Shown in pieces: positions 29,501 through 37,404 of a stretch of 46,771 nt of DNA. Position 1 is the stretch's first letter. The number at the start of each line of letters is the position of its first letter. The position numbers and the translations under genes are program-made. The stretch covers positions 1 through 46,771 of IMG/VR virus record IMGVR_UViG_3300028610_000267, one strand, 5' to 3'. The DNA comes from a virus. The notes under the pieces were generated by a model. It did not search any database. It saw only the letters and a program-made list of their open reading frames with translations, and had not been told where the DNA came from.

Positions 29501-30655
29501 TTGCGTACTGTGGTCTACAGTGACATAAGCCGATCCACCAAAGTCCAACGCCCCGCTTATCTGTCCGGTAGCGTTTATTGTACTTGTGTTGACCGACGCT
29601 ACGCCAGCGTGAGGGGCGATAGTTCCGTCTGCTGTTGCATTCGTAACAGACGCTACGGTTATAACAAAATCAGGGTCGCCCGCGAAAGTCGTACTTACTA
29701 CCACGTACTGACCGTCGTTGCCCGTTGACCCCTCAACAGTGAATTCGGAACTGTCGAGAAAGGAGGTAGACAAGTCGCCGTCGCCTGTGATTGTAAACGT
29801 GTTAGCCCCGGTACTTACAGCGTCAATCGTGAACTGTGGAGCAGATGCCACTACATTGGTGTCGGCGGCGTCATCGTTTAGTTTCCACTGACCCACCGCG
29901 TTACTGGCAAGGTTAACACTGCTATCTGCTAAATGCAACTGCAATTTCTGTTGGTCACTTAGACTAAATCTCCACTCCCTTGTACTACTTCCCGTCCTCC
30001 ATTTTGACAATATATTTTGTATTCCACCCTCTTTGTTTACATGCGCCCATCCAATAATACTAAACGCGGAATCGTCAGCGTCATCGGTAAAACTCAAAGC
30101 GGCGGCGTCAGCTACCTCTACCGTGTACTGGCCGTCAAGGTCGAAACTCCCCGTCCCCACTTTACCTGTGGCGGTTAAAACAGACGCATCGACCGTTGAA
30201 ACCCCATCATGCGTTGCGCCGTCATCATCGACTATGTCCGTTCCGATAATCTCGTTTAGCAACCAATGCGCAACAATGTTATCGAGTGCAGAGATATTCT
30301 CCGTCCCTGACCCGTCAAGTATTTGAGCGTCATCGGTATAGAACCTCACGTACTGGTTTCCTGCTTCGACTACGTAAGACTGTGAGGTCGAGAACTCAAA
30401 CGGTATCAGTCTTGTTTTCAGCGTAGAAGATTTAACCTCTGCTATGAATTTGGTTCCCGGTCGCTTACGTGCGCCACCTTGGGGGTAGGGAATCATGTTC
30501 TCCATTACCAGACAGCCGTTCTGGTACTTCGCCAAGTCTTCTCTTGCGCTAAGTAACGGAGTTAGCTCACCAGCGTTAAAGTTGTTTATCGCTTTATGCG
30601 GATTGTCCGCTAAGGCTACCGAACTTAACAATAGTATTAAGAGTATTTTACGAAT
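26561..30655 (-). CDS. Tail tubular protein B/nozzle (gp12-like) with nested LamG insertions and a signal-peptide-like start
   Basis: Best start is ATT at 30653-30655, eight bases after AAGGAGG, giving 1364 residues; a TTG at 30631 would give 1356. Numbers below use the TTG. The nozzle body is residues 15-105 (INNFNAGELTPLLSARED...) and 660 to the end (FKQSADVLYITHPDY, then GTSGAEWTI, QSTYGSDNQQS). Between them sit LamG halves 117-238 and 556-655 that enclose a second LamG (244-545), which itself carries a beta module at about 265-340. Upstream of the TTG, the ATT start adds MRKILLIL, making a signal-like run ending SVALA. Follows tail tube A as in T7. Confidence 0.75.
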   Translation of the reverse strand: MRKILLILLLSSVALADNPHKAINNFNAGELTPLLSAREDLAKYQNGCLVMENMIPYPQGGARKRPGTKFIAEVKSSTLKTRLIPFEFSTSQSYVVEAGNQYVRFYTDDAQILDGSGTENISALDNIVAHWLLNEIIGTDIVDDDGATHDGVSTVDASVLTATGKVGTGSFDLDGQYTVEVADAAALSFTDDADDSAFSIIGWAHVNKEGGIQNILSKWRTGSSTREWRFSLSDQQKLQLHLADSSVNLASNAVGQWKLNDDAADTNVVASAPQFTIDAVSTGANTFTITGDGDLSTSFLDSSEFTVEGSTGNDGQYVVVSTTFAGDPDFVITVASVTNATADGTIAPHAGVASVNTSTINATGQISGALDFGGSAYVTVDHSTQFTFGDATNDSAFSASAWVFVTATTGIQSIVGKWETVKQEWVFYIDAEEKLSLLLKDVSVPKNSGKATDAALSNGWHFVTATYDGTGGSTADTGMTLYVDGESVSATGVTLSGYVAMESADGDVMIGAVIPSSPTNFFADKIDNVVVFDIELTAGQVRSLYNDGVGIETLSNTMPVPFAVSDNALSEGWRFVGCTYSAPADATTAADGIILYVDAAAVSSTATNDATYTSMQGNTEEVRIGAQRDSADSVNENFYKDKLDEISLYSDVLTPTEIASLFATTPYEVSTPYLTADLFNLKFKQSADVLYITHPDYETRKLSRVNNSLWEIPVFGTETGPFITQNRDVAKTITASGTTGTVTLTATGHTPFVLGDTAGHLPSGTSETSKSQTGALFRLVHPIETLEFKEELESDFAAGQVEDTSWVDCGILYKGATWTLVSGDTWFGTIKVQRNYTIGAAVGNGADEGASVGWETVFTFSSGAGAAVDARNVSTTGTEDEDAAQYRVIYADETGVDTVSVYFSTDQTEHIGIVKITGITSTTVATGTVLTTLASTTATHRWSEGSWSNFRGWPRTVAFFEDRLIFGGNTSQPDTIWGSVTGDYQNMTEGINDDDAVEFTLTSRQVNVIEWLIGKDKILIGTSGAEWTIEGGTAEPLTPTNVVAKQQSTYGSDNQQSTLANESVLFFQRGGEKMRELAYNWELDSYVAPDMTILANLVTDGGINEAAFQKTPDSILWCIRDDGELPVFSYERAENITAWSRMITHTNLAGTLTDSDFESVTVINGSPEDEVWAIVERTIGGATKRYVEQFQPRDFGSDADDAYYVDCGVTYDSTASSAMTGLDHLNGQTVYVLADGVIFDTEVVAGGAITLSLDDVTTTASTVQMGLGYEAQMQTMALNWLGGETIQGRQKRISEVMTQWYISGDFSVGRDASTLRTYSISGQTTDIDRITFPPGYDRNAHVYVFQLSPEPLTVLSIIMEFSLR

Positions 30656-31427
30656 AATAACCCCTCCTTGACCGCCTTGAATTTAGAAGCGTTCTTGTTG
30701 TCACTGACATTGGCCCGCTCTCCTGCGCGTCGGTTGTTCTGGCTATCTGGATATACCCGAAGACTTTTGGCCCACCGTACAACATAGATTGAAGATTAAG
30801 ACTTGCCTCCTCGTTCTGTTTAACTGGAGAAGCTAACATCCTGGCAAGGTTTATAATAAGTGCTTGTCTCGGCGATACAGGCCATGCGTCAACGTCTGTC
30901 CTTTGAAAGACATATTCAACTGGCAGTACCTTTAAGTCGTCACCTTGAGAAGTGGCGTTGGTCGAAAGGTCGGTTGCTTCTACTGCGCCTGTAAATGTCG
31001 TGTCTACCAGATAAGTTAAATCACTACCAGACGTATCAGAAGTAATATACTGACCAGCAATGAATTCTTTGGCTAACTCCCACGACCGCGCCGCTTCACC
31101 CTCGCTGGTGAGAATCAAACTACCTTCAGGGTCCCACAAGGCATCAGGGGCCTCCGCTATTCCCCATATCTTTATAGCATCAGTAGGCTTAGTGAAAGCA
31201 TTGTCCGGTCCGAATATCGGTGTAGTTGTCTGGAGAGCGTAGGCACGTTTCATGGCAAAGCTCCACCTTGCCGCAGCTAATATCTCGTCACGCGCATCGT
31301 CAAAGAACGTGGTGCAAAGTATATGGTTCTGGTCTGTCGTACCTGCTACAGTAATTTCAGACGCACCTAACATACCTAAAGACTGGTTACAGACGGCTAT
31401 GTTCGCCGCGTTAGAAGTCATTGACAT
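30648..31427 (-). CDS. Tail tubular protein A (gp11-like adaptor)
   Basis: 259 residues. AVCNQSLGMLGASEI, FFDDARDEILAAARWSFAMKRAYAL and the C-terminal half (RMLASPVKQNEEASL) match the gatekeeper/tail-tube-A family that joins portal to nozzle. The nozzle start lies inside its last codons. High confidence from sequence and order. Confidence 0.8.
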   Translation of the reverse strand: MSMTSNAANIAVCNQSLGMLGASEITVAGTTDQNHILCTTFFDDARDEILAAARWSFAMKRAYALQTTTPIFGPDNAFTKPTDAIKIWGIAEAPDALWDPEGSLILTSEGEAARSWELAKEFIAGQYITSDTSGSDLTYLVDTTFTGAVEATDLSTNATSQGDDLKVLPVEYVFQRTDVDAWPVSPRQALIINLARMLASPVKQNEEASLNLQSMLYGGPKVFGYIQIARTTDAQESGPMSVTTRTLLNSRRSRRGYYS

Positions 31428-31428
31428 C

Positions 31429-32001
31429 TTAGTACCCTTTTATTAAAAGCATGGAATTCGCACTGCATGTCGTAGGGACTATAACGAGTACGTCGTCGCC
31501 GAACTCGTCGAACCTTACCTCGCACGTCCTGTCGCTGTCAACAGTCCCCTCAGAGATAATCGTTCCCGTCCAGTCGCCGGTTGTCACTCCAACCGACTGA
31601 GCCATCTCGTACCCTGTGGAATCGTCGGGCAGAACCGCTGTTTGTTGGCCTATGATAAACGCTAGCGTGCAGACAAACGTGAGGTTGCAGTCTCGCGATC
31701 TTTTCTTAGCATTATCAACGGTGGAGTCGAGAACGCCGGAATAAATATCGACCGTATACGTCCCGTCGTTGGTGATACCCACGGCGGTTATCCTAACACT
31801 GTTCGCTCCTTGCGGTAAGCCGTAGAAGGATATTTTTTCGTCACCGCTAACACCTGCTATTATCGCGGCGTTTACAGTCTGAAAAGTTCTCTCAGTCACA
31901 GCAAGGGCCGTCGGTTCGTCACCTGCTGAAAGACAATCGTTAGCGATTCTCCACGTTTCCCGTTCTGTCGCCAGCTTGTATGATGAGTCAGATTTTCCCA
32001 T
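31429..32001 (-). CDS. Virion-associated hypothetical protein
   Basis: 190 residues starting MGKSDSSYKLATERE. Beta-rich with Thr/Val strands and three Cys. Sits between the beta-helix protein and tail tube A. Could be a head or tail decoration protein. Unrecognised. Confidence 0.55.
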   Translation of the reverse strand: MGKSDSSYKLATERETWRIANDCLSAGDEPTALAVTERTFQTVNAAIIAGVSGDEKISFYGLPQGANSVRITAVGITNDGTYTVDIYSGVLDSTVDNAKKRSRDCNLTFVCTLAFIIGQQTAVLPDDSTGYEMAQSVGVTTGDWTGTIISEGTVDSDRTCEVRFDEFGDDVLVIVPTTCSANSMLLIKGY

Positions 32002-32050
32002 GATATATTCCTTAAAATATGGGGACGACCGTTAAGCCGCCCCCGTTAAA

Positions 32051-33475
32051 TTACTGTGCTATCACTGTTGCGTCTGGCGTAAGAGGTATATAAGTCATAT
32101 ACCACGTTGTATTGCCGGTACCCGTGCTTGAAAGTGTCTGCTCGATCATACCCGGGGAACATAGCCAGTTTATTGCAGGCATAGCAGATGTGTTAGCTGC
32201 GAAACTCAAAACACCTTCGTCTATGACATTGGAGAACTTAATCCAATCGCCTTCGGCGGCTGCATCGACATTGACAGTTGTACTGAAATCACTATCGTAA
32301 TCAGCGTCAGCAGAATCCAGTTCTATAACCATCGTTCCCGGACTTCCACCAAACAAAGTGGTGATCTCGCCAAAGAAATTGGTAATCTGGATGTAACCGG
32401 TCACAAGAAATAAATCATCTGTACTACCGGTGTTTACAGCCGCTTTAGTAGCTACATACGTCTGTCCGACTACCAGACCATCAACGCTACCCGTAGACGA
32501 TGCCTCGGTTTCGTTGTAGGTGTTACCCGACAAGAATCCATCAGCAGCTACTATCGCCAAATCCGCTGATGCGACATTGCAAAACAATTTATTGTCCACA
32601 ATTATCGCCGAAGTATCAGATTTCAATGTAATACATGCCACGGCATTAAGACCTGCCGTACCGCCAACTGTACCATTGACCAAGACGTTATCATGGATAT
32701 TTAGCCAGATAGAGGCAGTTGTAACATCCACGATATTGCCCGTTGAAAAATCGCCGAAAACCTTATTATTGGCGATCTCCACATAATCGGAACCTACGTT
32801 AGTAATGAAAGACACGGCTGATGCAGCACCCATCTCAACGTGACAGTTAGTAACTCGCCCATTATCACTGCCAGCCGCTACATCGATACAGTCAATAAAC
32901 TCGTCCGTATCGACGACGGTAGTCCAAAATCGGCAATCATTGATAAGCCAGTTTTCCATTCCTGCCTCAACATCAAAAGCATGGACAACAGCGTTGCCAG
33001 CTATCAAATTGAAACCATGAATCTCTACGTCGTCAGCACCGATTACAAATTCGCCATTAGCAGAGTAAGTCAGAGTTGGACGATTTTCGCCAATACCAAG
33101 ACCGTAAATTCTAAGGCCAGTTCTGGTAATGTCCACATCATCAGCGGCAGTTAAAGTTTCGGTATGAGCCGGATGAACTAAGAGAATATCGCCATTGTCT
33201 GATGCACACTTGAGAGCAGCGGCCTTAATGGTTGTTACTGCGTTAGTCCAACTTGTACCAGTTCCAGAACCAGACGCATTGCTGTCAGCATAAAACACAT
33301 TACCAGCGTTATTTATCTGTCCCAGTTGGTCAGCAGCAAGCTGGATAAGTGCAGTAGTGTCCGTCTGTACCGATGCAACCGCTGTAGATATATTCGACCG
33401 TCCGACAGGGGTTGCGAAAGAGGAAGCACAAAGCAGTAAAACTAAACAAAGTATAATTAGCTTTTTCATGTTCAT
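32051..33475 (-). CDS. Secreted-type parallel beta-helix protein
   Basis: 474 residues. Signal peptide at 1-22 (MNMKKLIILCLVLLLCASSFA, cleavage after SFA). The mature part has the short repeating turns of a right-handed beta-helix (pectate-lyase-like), with N-N and D/N-rich coils between about 90 and 320. A beta-helix fits a tail-spike or capsid fibre, but a signal peptide on a virion protein is unusual. It follows the capsid gene cluster. Confidence 0.65.
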   Translation of the reverse strand: MNMKKLIILCLVLLLCASSFATPVGRSNISTAVASVQTDTTALIQLAADQLGQINNAGNVFYADSNASGSGTGTSWTNAVTTIKAAALKCASDNGDILLVHPAHTETLTAADDVDITRTGLRIYGLGIGENRPTLTYSANGEFVIGADDVEIHGFNLIAGNAVVHAFDVEAGMENWLINDCRFWTTVVDTDEFIDCIDVAAGSDNGRVTNCHVEMGAASAVSFITNVGSDYVEIANNKVFGDFSTGNIVDVTTASIWLNIHDNVLVNGTVGGTAGLNAVACITLKSDTSAIIVDNKLFCNVASADLAIVAADGFLSGNTYNETEASSTGSVDGLVVGQTYVATKAAVNTGSTDDLFLVTGYIQITNFFGEITTLFGGSPGTMVIELDSADADYDSDFSTTVNVDAAAEGDWIKFSNVIDEGVLSFAANTSAMPAINWLCSPGMIEQTLSSTGTGNTTWYMTYIPLTPDATVIAQ

Positions 33476-33483
33476 ACTCCTTC

Positions 33484-34308
33484 CTATTCGAGTCTCAGGT
33501 CAACGATTGCGGTTTCAGCGGCGGCAGGTGCCCTCATTACGATGCCAGCGATAGTATCGCCTTCTGCTGCTGCATCTGAGAGGCCAACCTGACCCGCTAC
33601 GTTAGGACCAAAGGCACATACATCACCGACAATAATAGTGTCAGTAGAGTCCTTAATGACAGGACATGGGCCTAATGTTTGTGCCCAGTAGAAACTATTG
33701 GCTGGCACTGCTACCAGATTAACGCCCGTAGGCGGTCCGGTAGGATTGGTCGGGAACACGACCGTATCTTTGTACTTGTTCTTGGTGACTGTGACGTTGC
33801 TTGTAACCGCAAACGCAGTACGAAGTCCGCCTTGGTCAGCTATTTCAACAACAACGTCAAATCCCGTAGTAGCGTTGGCTGTGGCAATCTTGGTATCTTT
33901 GATGAGATACAGATTGTCGCTGCCATCACCTTGCTCTACCGTCAAGTACCCGTCGATAAGGTCGCCGGGCGTTACCGTAGTTGTCAAGGTTACTGTGATT
34001 TGCTTATCACCAGCAACAGCCAGATTCGGATTGTTGGTCTGAATCTCGTCCTGCCAACCTGCTACGCCTGCGGCGGCCTGATTGCCAAGTGCCAGAGTGA
34101 GAGCAACAGCACCGTTCTCGCAGTACCGGAACATACGTCCGTCACGCGCTTCGGCTATTGCGCCAAGAGGCCCAAACTTTTCAGTCGTTGCCTGAAAGAT
34201 GTCTCTGTCAGGATACAGGCTTTCGGCTTTGATACGCCATTGTGTGTGGTTAGGGACTTCTATCCCGGCCTTATCATTGCCACCTACAAAATAATTATCG
34301 TAACTCAT
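33484..34308 (-). CDS. Capsid decoration or cement-like protein
   Basis: 274 residues, beta-rich, with Thr/Val strands and almost no helices. Repeated motifs such as VTVTKNKYKDTV and ends in IVDLRLE. Lies immediately after the major capsid gene, the usual place for a decoration protein. Family not recognised. Confidence 0.5.
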   Translation of the reverse strand: MSYDNYFVGGNDKAGIEVPNHTQWRIKAESLYPDRDIFQATTEKFGPLGAIAEARDGRMFRYCENGAVALTLALGNQAAAGVAGWQDEIQTNNPNLAVAGDKQITVTLTTTVTPGDLIDGYLTVEQGDGSDNLYLIKDTKIATANATTGFDVVVEIADQGGLRTAFAVTSNVTVTKNKYKDTVVFPTNPTGPPTGVNLVAVPANSFYWAQTLGPCPVIKDSTDTIIVGDVCAFGPNVAGQVGLSDAAAEGDTIAGIVMRAPAAAETAIVDLRLE

Positions 34309-34348
34309 GTTAAATTCCTTTCAAATATACGGGAAACACCCGCAAAAA

Positions 34349-35326
34349 TTAAGCCTGACACTCGACTTTAATGACTTTGCACTCGTCAAATCTCATGGCA
34401 CCCATGTTCATGTGAACGTACACACGCTGGCTGTAGGACCGTGTACTTTCTTCGGTGATCTTGATAGTCAAAGAATCGGCTATTCCAAGAATCATCGCGT
34501 CCTGTGCCCAGAACCAGCACTCAAATACATTTGTGTCACCATCGACATCGTTGTTCGTACCTGCTACAACCAGCGGGTCAACAATCCAATTTACACCCAT
34601 CCAGTTCTTGAGAACTCTGCCCGCTGGAAGTGGCTTAACATTGTTGAAGTCAACGTTGACATACTCTTCCTGACCAAAGAGATTTGTCCCTTGACGTGGC
34701 GAGATTGCGCCCCAGATAGGAATGTTCGGGTTCACTTCGTTGTTAGCGAAGTATTCCAGAACAAGCTCTATCTTTTCGGTTGTCATACCGGTATCGGAAG
34801 CCGAAGCATTGCCAACTGCGGTATCGTGAGCGATTGTACGCCCGGTGTTAAGTCCGGTGTATTTTACATTACCGTCCTGATTCGCCCAACTAATAGTAGT
34901 TCCACCGCCACCTCGGCGACCGGAGGTTGTTGCAGCTTCGAACGCATCGAAGATAATGACATCTTTCTTGCGCTGGACGGCATTTTTAAACGATGTGACG
35001 AAATCACCTGTTGGTGACAACTTAATATCAAGGTCGTCATCTTTGTCGAACAGTACAGAGTTATGGTATGGAGTGGTTTCCACCCAACGTCTCTGTGTGC
35101 TTGGGTCCATCTCAGGTGTTTCAGGACTTCGACCGGTCTTTTCCTGCAACTCGAACTCGCTCATCATGTCGAACGCTTTATCTTCGTTCGACATTAGATC
35201 GGTTTCAATCCTTACTGCTTGACCGAACCGAGATTCGTCTTTCTGGCATTCCAAATACAGGTCGTCGTGAAACTTTGACGTAAACCATACTGGAATACCA
35301 TCTGTCATGTTAATCTTTGAACTCAT
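34349..35326 (-). CDS. Major capsid protein
   Basis: 325 residues from ATG 35326 (MSSKINMTDGIPV), after AAAGGC. Assignment rests on order (portal, scaffold, this gene, decoration), length, and a helix-rich N-arm followed by beta/alpha segments (GDFVTSFKNAVQRKKD) compatible with an HK97 fold. A structured 150-base gap with possible promoter elements lies upstream. No cleavage site evident. Confidence 0.7.
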   Translation of the reverse strand: MSSKINMTDGIPVWFTSKFHDDLYLECQKDESRFGQAVRIETDLMSNEDKAFDMMSEFELQEKTGRSPETPEMDPSTQRRWVETTPYHNSVLFDKDDDLDIKLSPTGDFVTSFKNAVQRKKDVIIFDAFEAATTSGRRGGGGTTISWANQDGNVKYTGLNTGRTIAHDTAVGNASASDTGMTTEKIELVLEYFANNEVNPNIPIWGAISPRQGTNLFGQEEYVNVDFNNVKPLPAGRVLKNWMGVNWIVDPLVVAGTNNDVDGDTNVFECWFWAQDAMILGIADSLTIKITEESTRSYSQRVYVHMNMGAMRFDECKVIKVECQA

Positions 35327-35476
35327 TATTTTGCCTTTCAAAATTAAAGTAATCGTTAATTCGGAAAGGGTGTCCAAAGACTGGGGCTTTCCTAACACTT
35401 TACACCTGTATTAGGTGGTGTCGCTTTGACACAAGCATCAGGGCCTCTTGCGAGGGGTATCTGAAATATATAAGCC
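35327..35476 (-). promoter_or_regulatory. Structured leader of the major capsid gene
   Basis: 150 bases. Minus strand hairpins CCTC-GCAA-GAGG and CACCT-AATAC-AGGTG, plus element GTGTCAAAG (35432-35424), complementary, with a one-base bulge, to CTTTGGACAC (35378-35369). The latter lies in the loop of GGAAAG (35391-35386)/CTTTCC (35367-35362). A TAATAC at 35408-35413 could be a -10, but its -35 is poor. This may be a regulatory leader for high capsid expression. Confidence 0.35.
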
Positions 35477-36421
35477 TTACACAGGCTTTTTTTGGTATAG
35501 GGCCTTGAGAGATTCTTCGAGGCGTTTAAATTCCGGGTCTCCTTTGAAGTTTACAGGAATCTTGTCTTTTATCGCAGCTTGCTGTGCGCGAATGCCAGCT
35601 ATCTGAGAGTTTAACCCATCTAACGACAACGCTCCGTCGCCACCGCCACCTTTACGTCCGGCTTCGCCCATCTTCTGCGCCATGTTGTCCATTATCATAG
35701 TCATCCACGGAGAAGTCTTAATGTTCGGGTTCTCTTCAAGTAACTTCTCTAATGGGTTTATCATTTCGCCATCTTTGTTTTTGACCTCGATCTCGCCATA
35801 CTTCTGGAGGTGCGCCAGCGCCGCTGCGGTTCGGTCATCGGTCCTGTCGAGCCATTGATTCTTGAGAATGCCCGTGCCCTCGTCAAATCGTTGTTGGTTC
35901 ATCTCGTCCATCTGGATGTTGCCTGAGTCGAGGTCTGACGCTATGTTGCCGTGGTAGAAATCGAGCAACTTCTGGAACTTGGCATTGGACAGACCTAATT
36001 CCTTATGTGCAAACTCTCTCGCCGAAGCCAGCTTTTCGTCTTGCATCGGGCCAAGCTTCGTAGCAAAATCATCAGAGTAGTCGTACACGTACTCTTCCAC
36101 TGTATCAGGGACTCCATTAGCCTTGCGGAATGCGGCCCTCACGTCGTCGCCAGAGGTTTCGGACGGTATCTCAACCATTGTGTCGGGATTCTTGTTGTAC
36201 TTCGTCCTAAGCTCCGTAAGGCCCTTAGTGAGGTCGCCTACGGTCTTGTACCTACCTAAGTATTCAGCATGGTCTTTAAACTCGGCGCGGTCAGTCCAGC
36301 CATCGTTAAACGTACCGTCAGAACCGACGAAACCTACATCTCCGCCACTATCTCCACCGGCGTCACCGCCTCCGTCACCATCTGCCATACAAAACGGCAA
36401 TAAACCAAATAGATTAAACAT
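35477..36421 (-). CDS. Scaffolding protein
   Basis: 314 residues, acidic and helical, with Gly/Asp-rich N-terminus (MADGDGGGDAGGDSGGD) and a long coiled middle. The C-terminus has basic and Lys-rich segments, as in assembly scaffolds that bind capsid protein. Lies between portal-region genes and the major capsid gene. Confidence 0.65.
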   Translation of the reverse strand: MFNLFGLLPFCMADGDGGGDAGGDSGGDVGFVGSDGTFNDGWTDRAEFKDHAEYLGRYKTVGDLTKGLTELRTKYNKNPDTMVEIPSETSGDDVRAAFRKANGVPDTVEEYVYDYSDDFATKLGPMQDEKLASAREFAHKELGLSNAKFQKLLDFYHGNIASDLDSGNIQMDEMNQQRFDEGTGILKNQWLDRTDDRTAAALAHLQKYGEIEVKNKDGEMINPLEKLLEENPNIKTSPWMTMIMDNMAQKMGEAGRKGGGGDGALSLDGLNSQIAGIRAQQAAIKDKIPVNFKGDPEFKRLEESLKALYQKKPV

Positions 36422-36917
36422 TTTCGGCCTCCTCTATTTCTTTCGCAAGCTGCTCTTTGCTCTTGCCGAAGATTTTTATGTTCAGCATTTTTGCTGTAAG
36501 CTTCATCCGCTCCCACTCGGTTGGTTCTTTTGGCGAGTCAGCCATCGCTTCGTCCGTTACTTCGTCTATGGCCTCTTCAAAATCCCAATCACCCGGAATC
36601 GGCTCACGGTTGTCGCGGAATCCGGCCTGTTTCAACTCGTCCTCGTTCATCAGGTTTTTCGACCAGTTCAACTTCTCTGGCTGGAACCGGCGAGCGTACC
36701 TGCTTGGTACGTTCTTTTTGTAGTCCTCAAGCGAAGCGGGGTTTCTCTTCTTGACCACTTCTACAACCGCAGCTTGTTCTTGGGCTGTTTTGACATACGG
36801 TTCCGCTCCGTCTTTCTTGCGACATAACCCCGAACAATAATCAGGGTCGTACTGGTCTAACGTTTTGTCGTGCTTTAACTTAGCACCGCAACATCTACAT
36901 TCTTCACGTTTTGGCAT
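36414..36917 (-). CDS. Zinc-knuckle protein, paralogue of the gene at 44148-44492
   Basis: 167 residues. Zinc site C-x2-C near 7-10 and C-x3-C near 28-32 (CSGLCRKK), then ASLEDY, K-L-N-W, N-E-D-E-L and N-R-x-P-I-P-G-D-W-D-F-E, all also in the protein at 44148-44492. The C-terminal third (residues 130-167) is unique. It overlaps the scaffold gene start by eight bases. Function unknown; zinc knuckle suggests nucleic acid or virion contact. Confidence 0.65.
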   Translation of the reverse strand: MPKREECRCCGAKLKHDKTLDQYDPDYCSGLCRKKDGAEPYVKTAQEQAAVVEVVKKRNPASLEDYKKNVPSRYARRFQPEKLNWSKNLMNEDELKQAGFRDNREPIPGDWDFEEAIDEVTDEAMADSPKEPTEWERMKLTAKMLNIKIFGKSKEQLAKEIEEAENV

Positions 36918-37200
36918 CTTTTCTCTCCATTTCTGCTTTCGCTTCTTTAACGTTTCTGTTTATCATGTCACGCAGGATGACCGAAACTTCTCGTTTCCCT
37001 GCCTTGAACGCACTCATGTACGGGTCACGGTCAAAAGTGCTGTTGTTGTAACCCGTAATACCGTCGATGGCATTTAGTCCAAGGTCGCCCTTATCACCTG
37101 CGAACAACGCCTGTATGTCAGTGGTCTGCTGTATCGCAAACTCACACGCTTCACGAAATTCCTTCTCTTCTTCTACACTCAAACTCTTAAAATGTTCCAT
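36904..37200 (-). CDS. Hypothetical small protein between portal and scaffold
   Basis: 98 residues, helical, with a Gly-rich turn at about 35-55 (DKGDLGLNAIDGITGYN) and many Lys/Glu. Overlaps the next gene by 14 bases. Unrecognised. Confidence 0.55.
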   Translation of the reverse strand: MEHFKSLSVEEEKEFREACEFAIQQTTDIQALFAGDKGDLGLNAIDGITGYNNSTFDRDPYMSAFKAGKREVSVILRDMINRNVKEAKAEMERKDAKT

Positions 37201-37209
37201 TTTTCTCTC

Positions 37210-37395
37210 CTAAGATTCCATTTTTCTCTTTATAGCCTTACCGAAACTACCCGAGACCGCTTCGATTCTTTCTGGCGTTGGATCTTTTTCGATAACAACT
37301 CCAATGTGAGATTCGATACCATTAGAGTAAAGAATAAGCGTAGCAAAGCTTTCGCCATCCTTTAATCTATCAATGTCATTTTCGTAAGTTCTCAT
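37210..37395 (-). CDS. Hypothetical 61-residue protein
   Basis: Starts MRTYENDIDRLKD after AGGAGAAAGAA. Mixed alpha/beta with no Cys. Sits ten bases after the portal gene. Function unknown. Confidence 0.55.
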   Translation of the reverse strand: MRTYENDIDRLKDGESFATLILYSNGIESHIGVVIEKDPTPERIEAVSGSFGKAIKRKMES

Positions 37396-37404
37396 TTCTT
37401 TCTC

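Noticed and set aside
33679-35017. Plus-strand open frames of 230 or more codons opposite the capsid genes
   Set aside because: These mirror the coding frames of the capsid and decoration genes and have no start signals or promoter.
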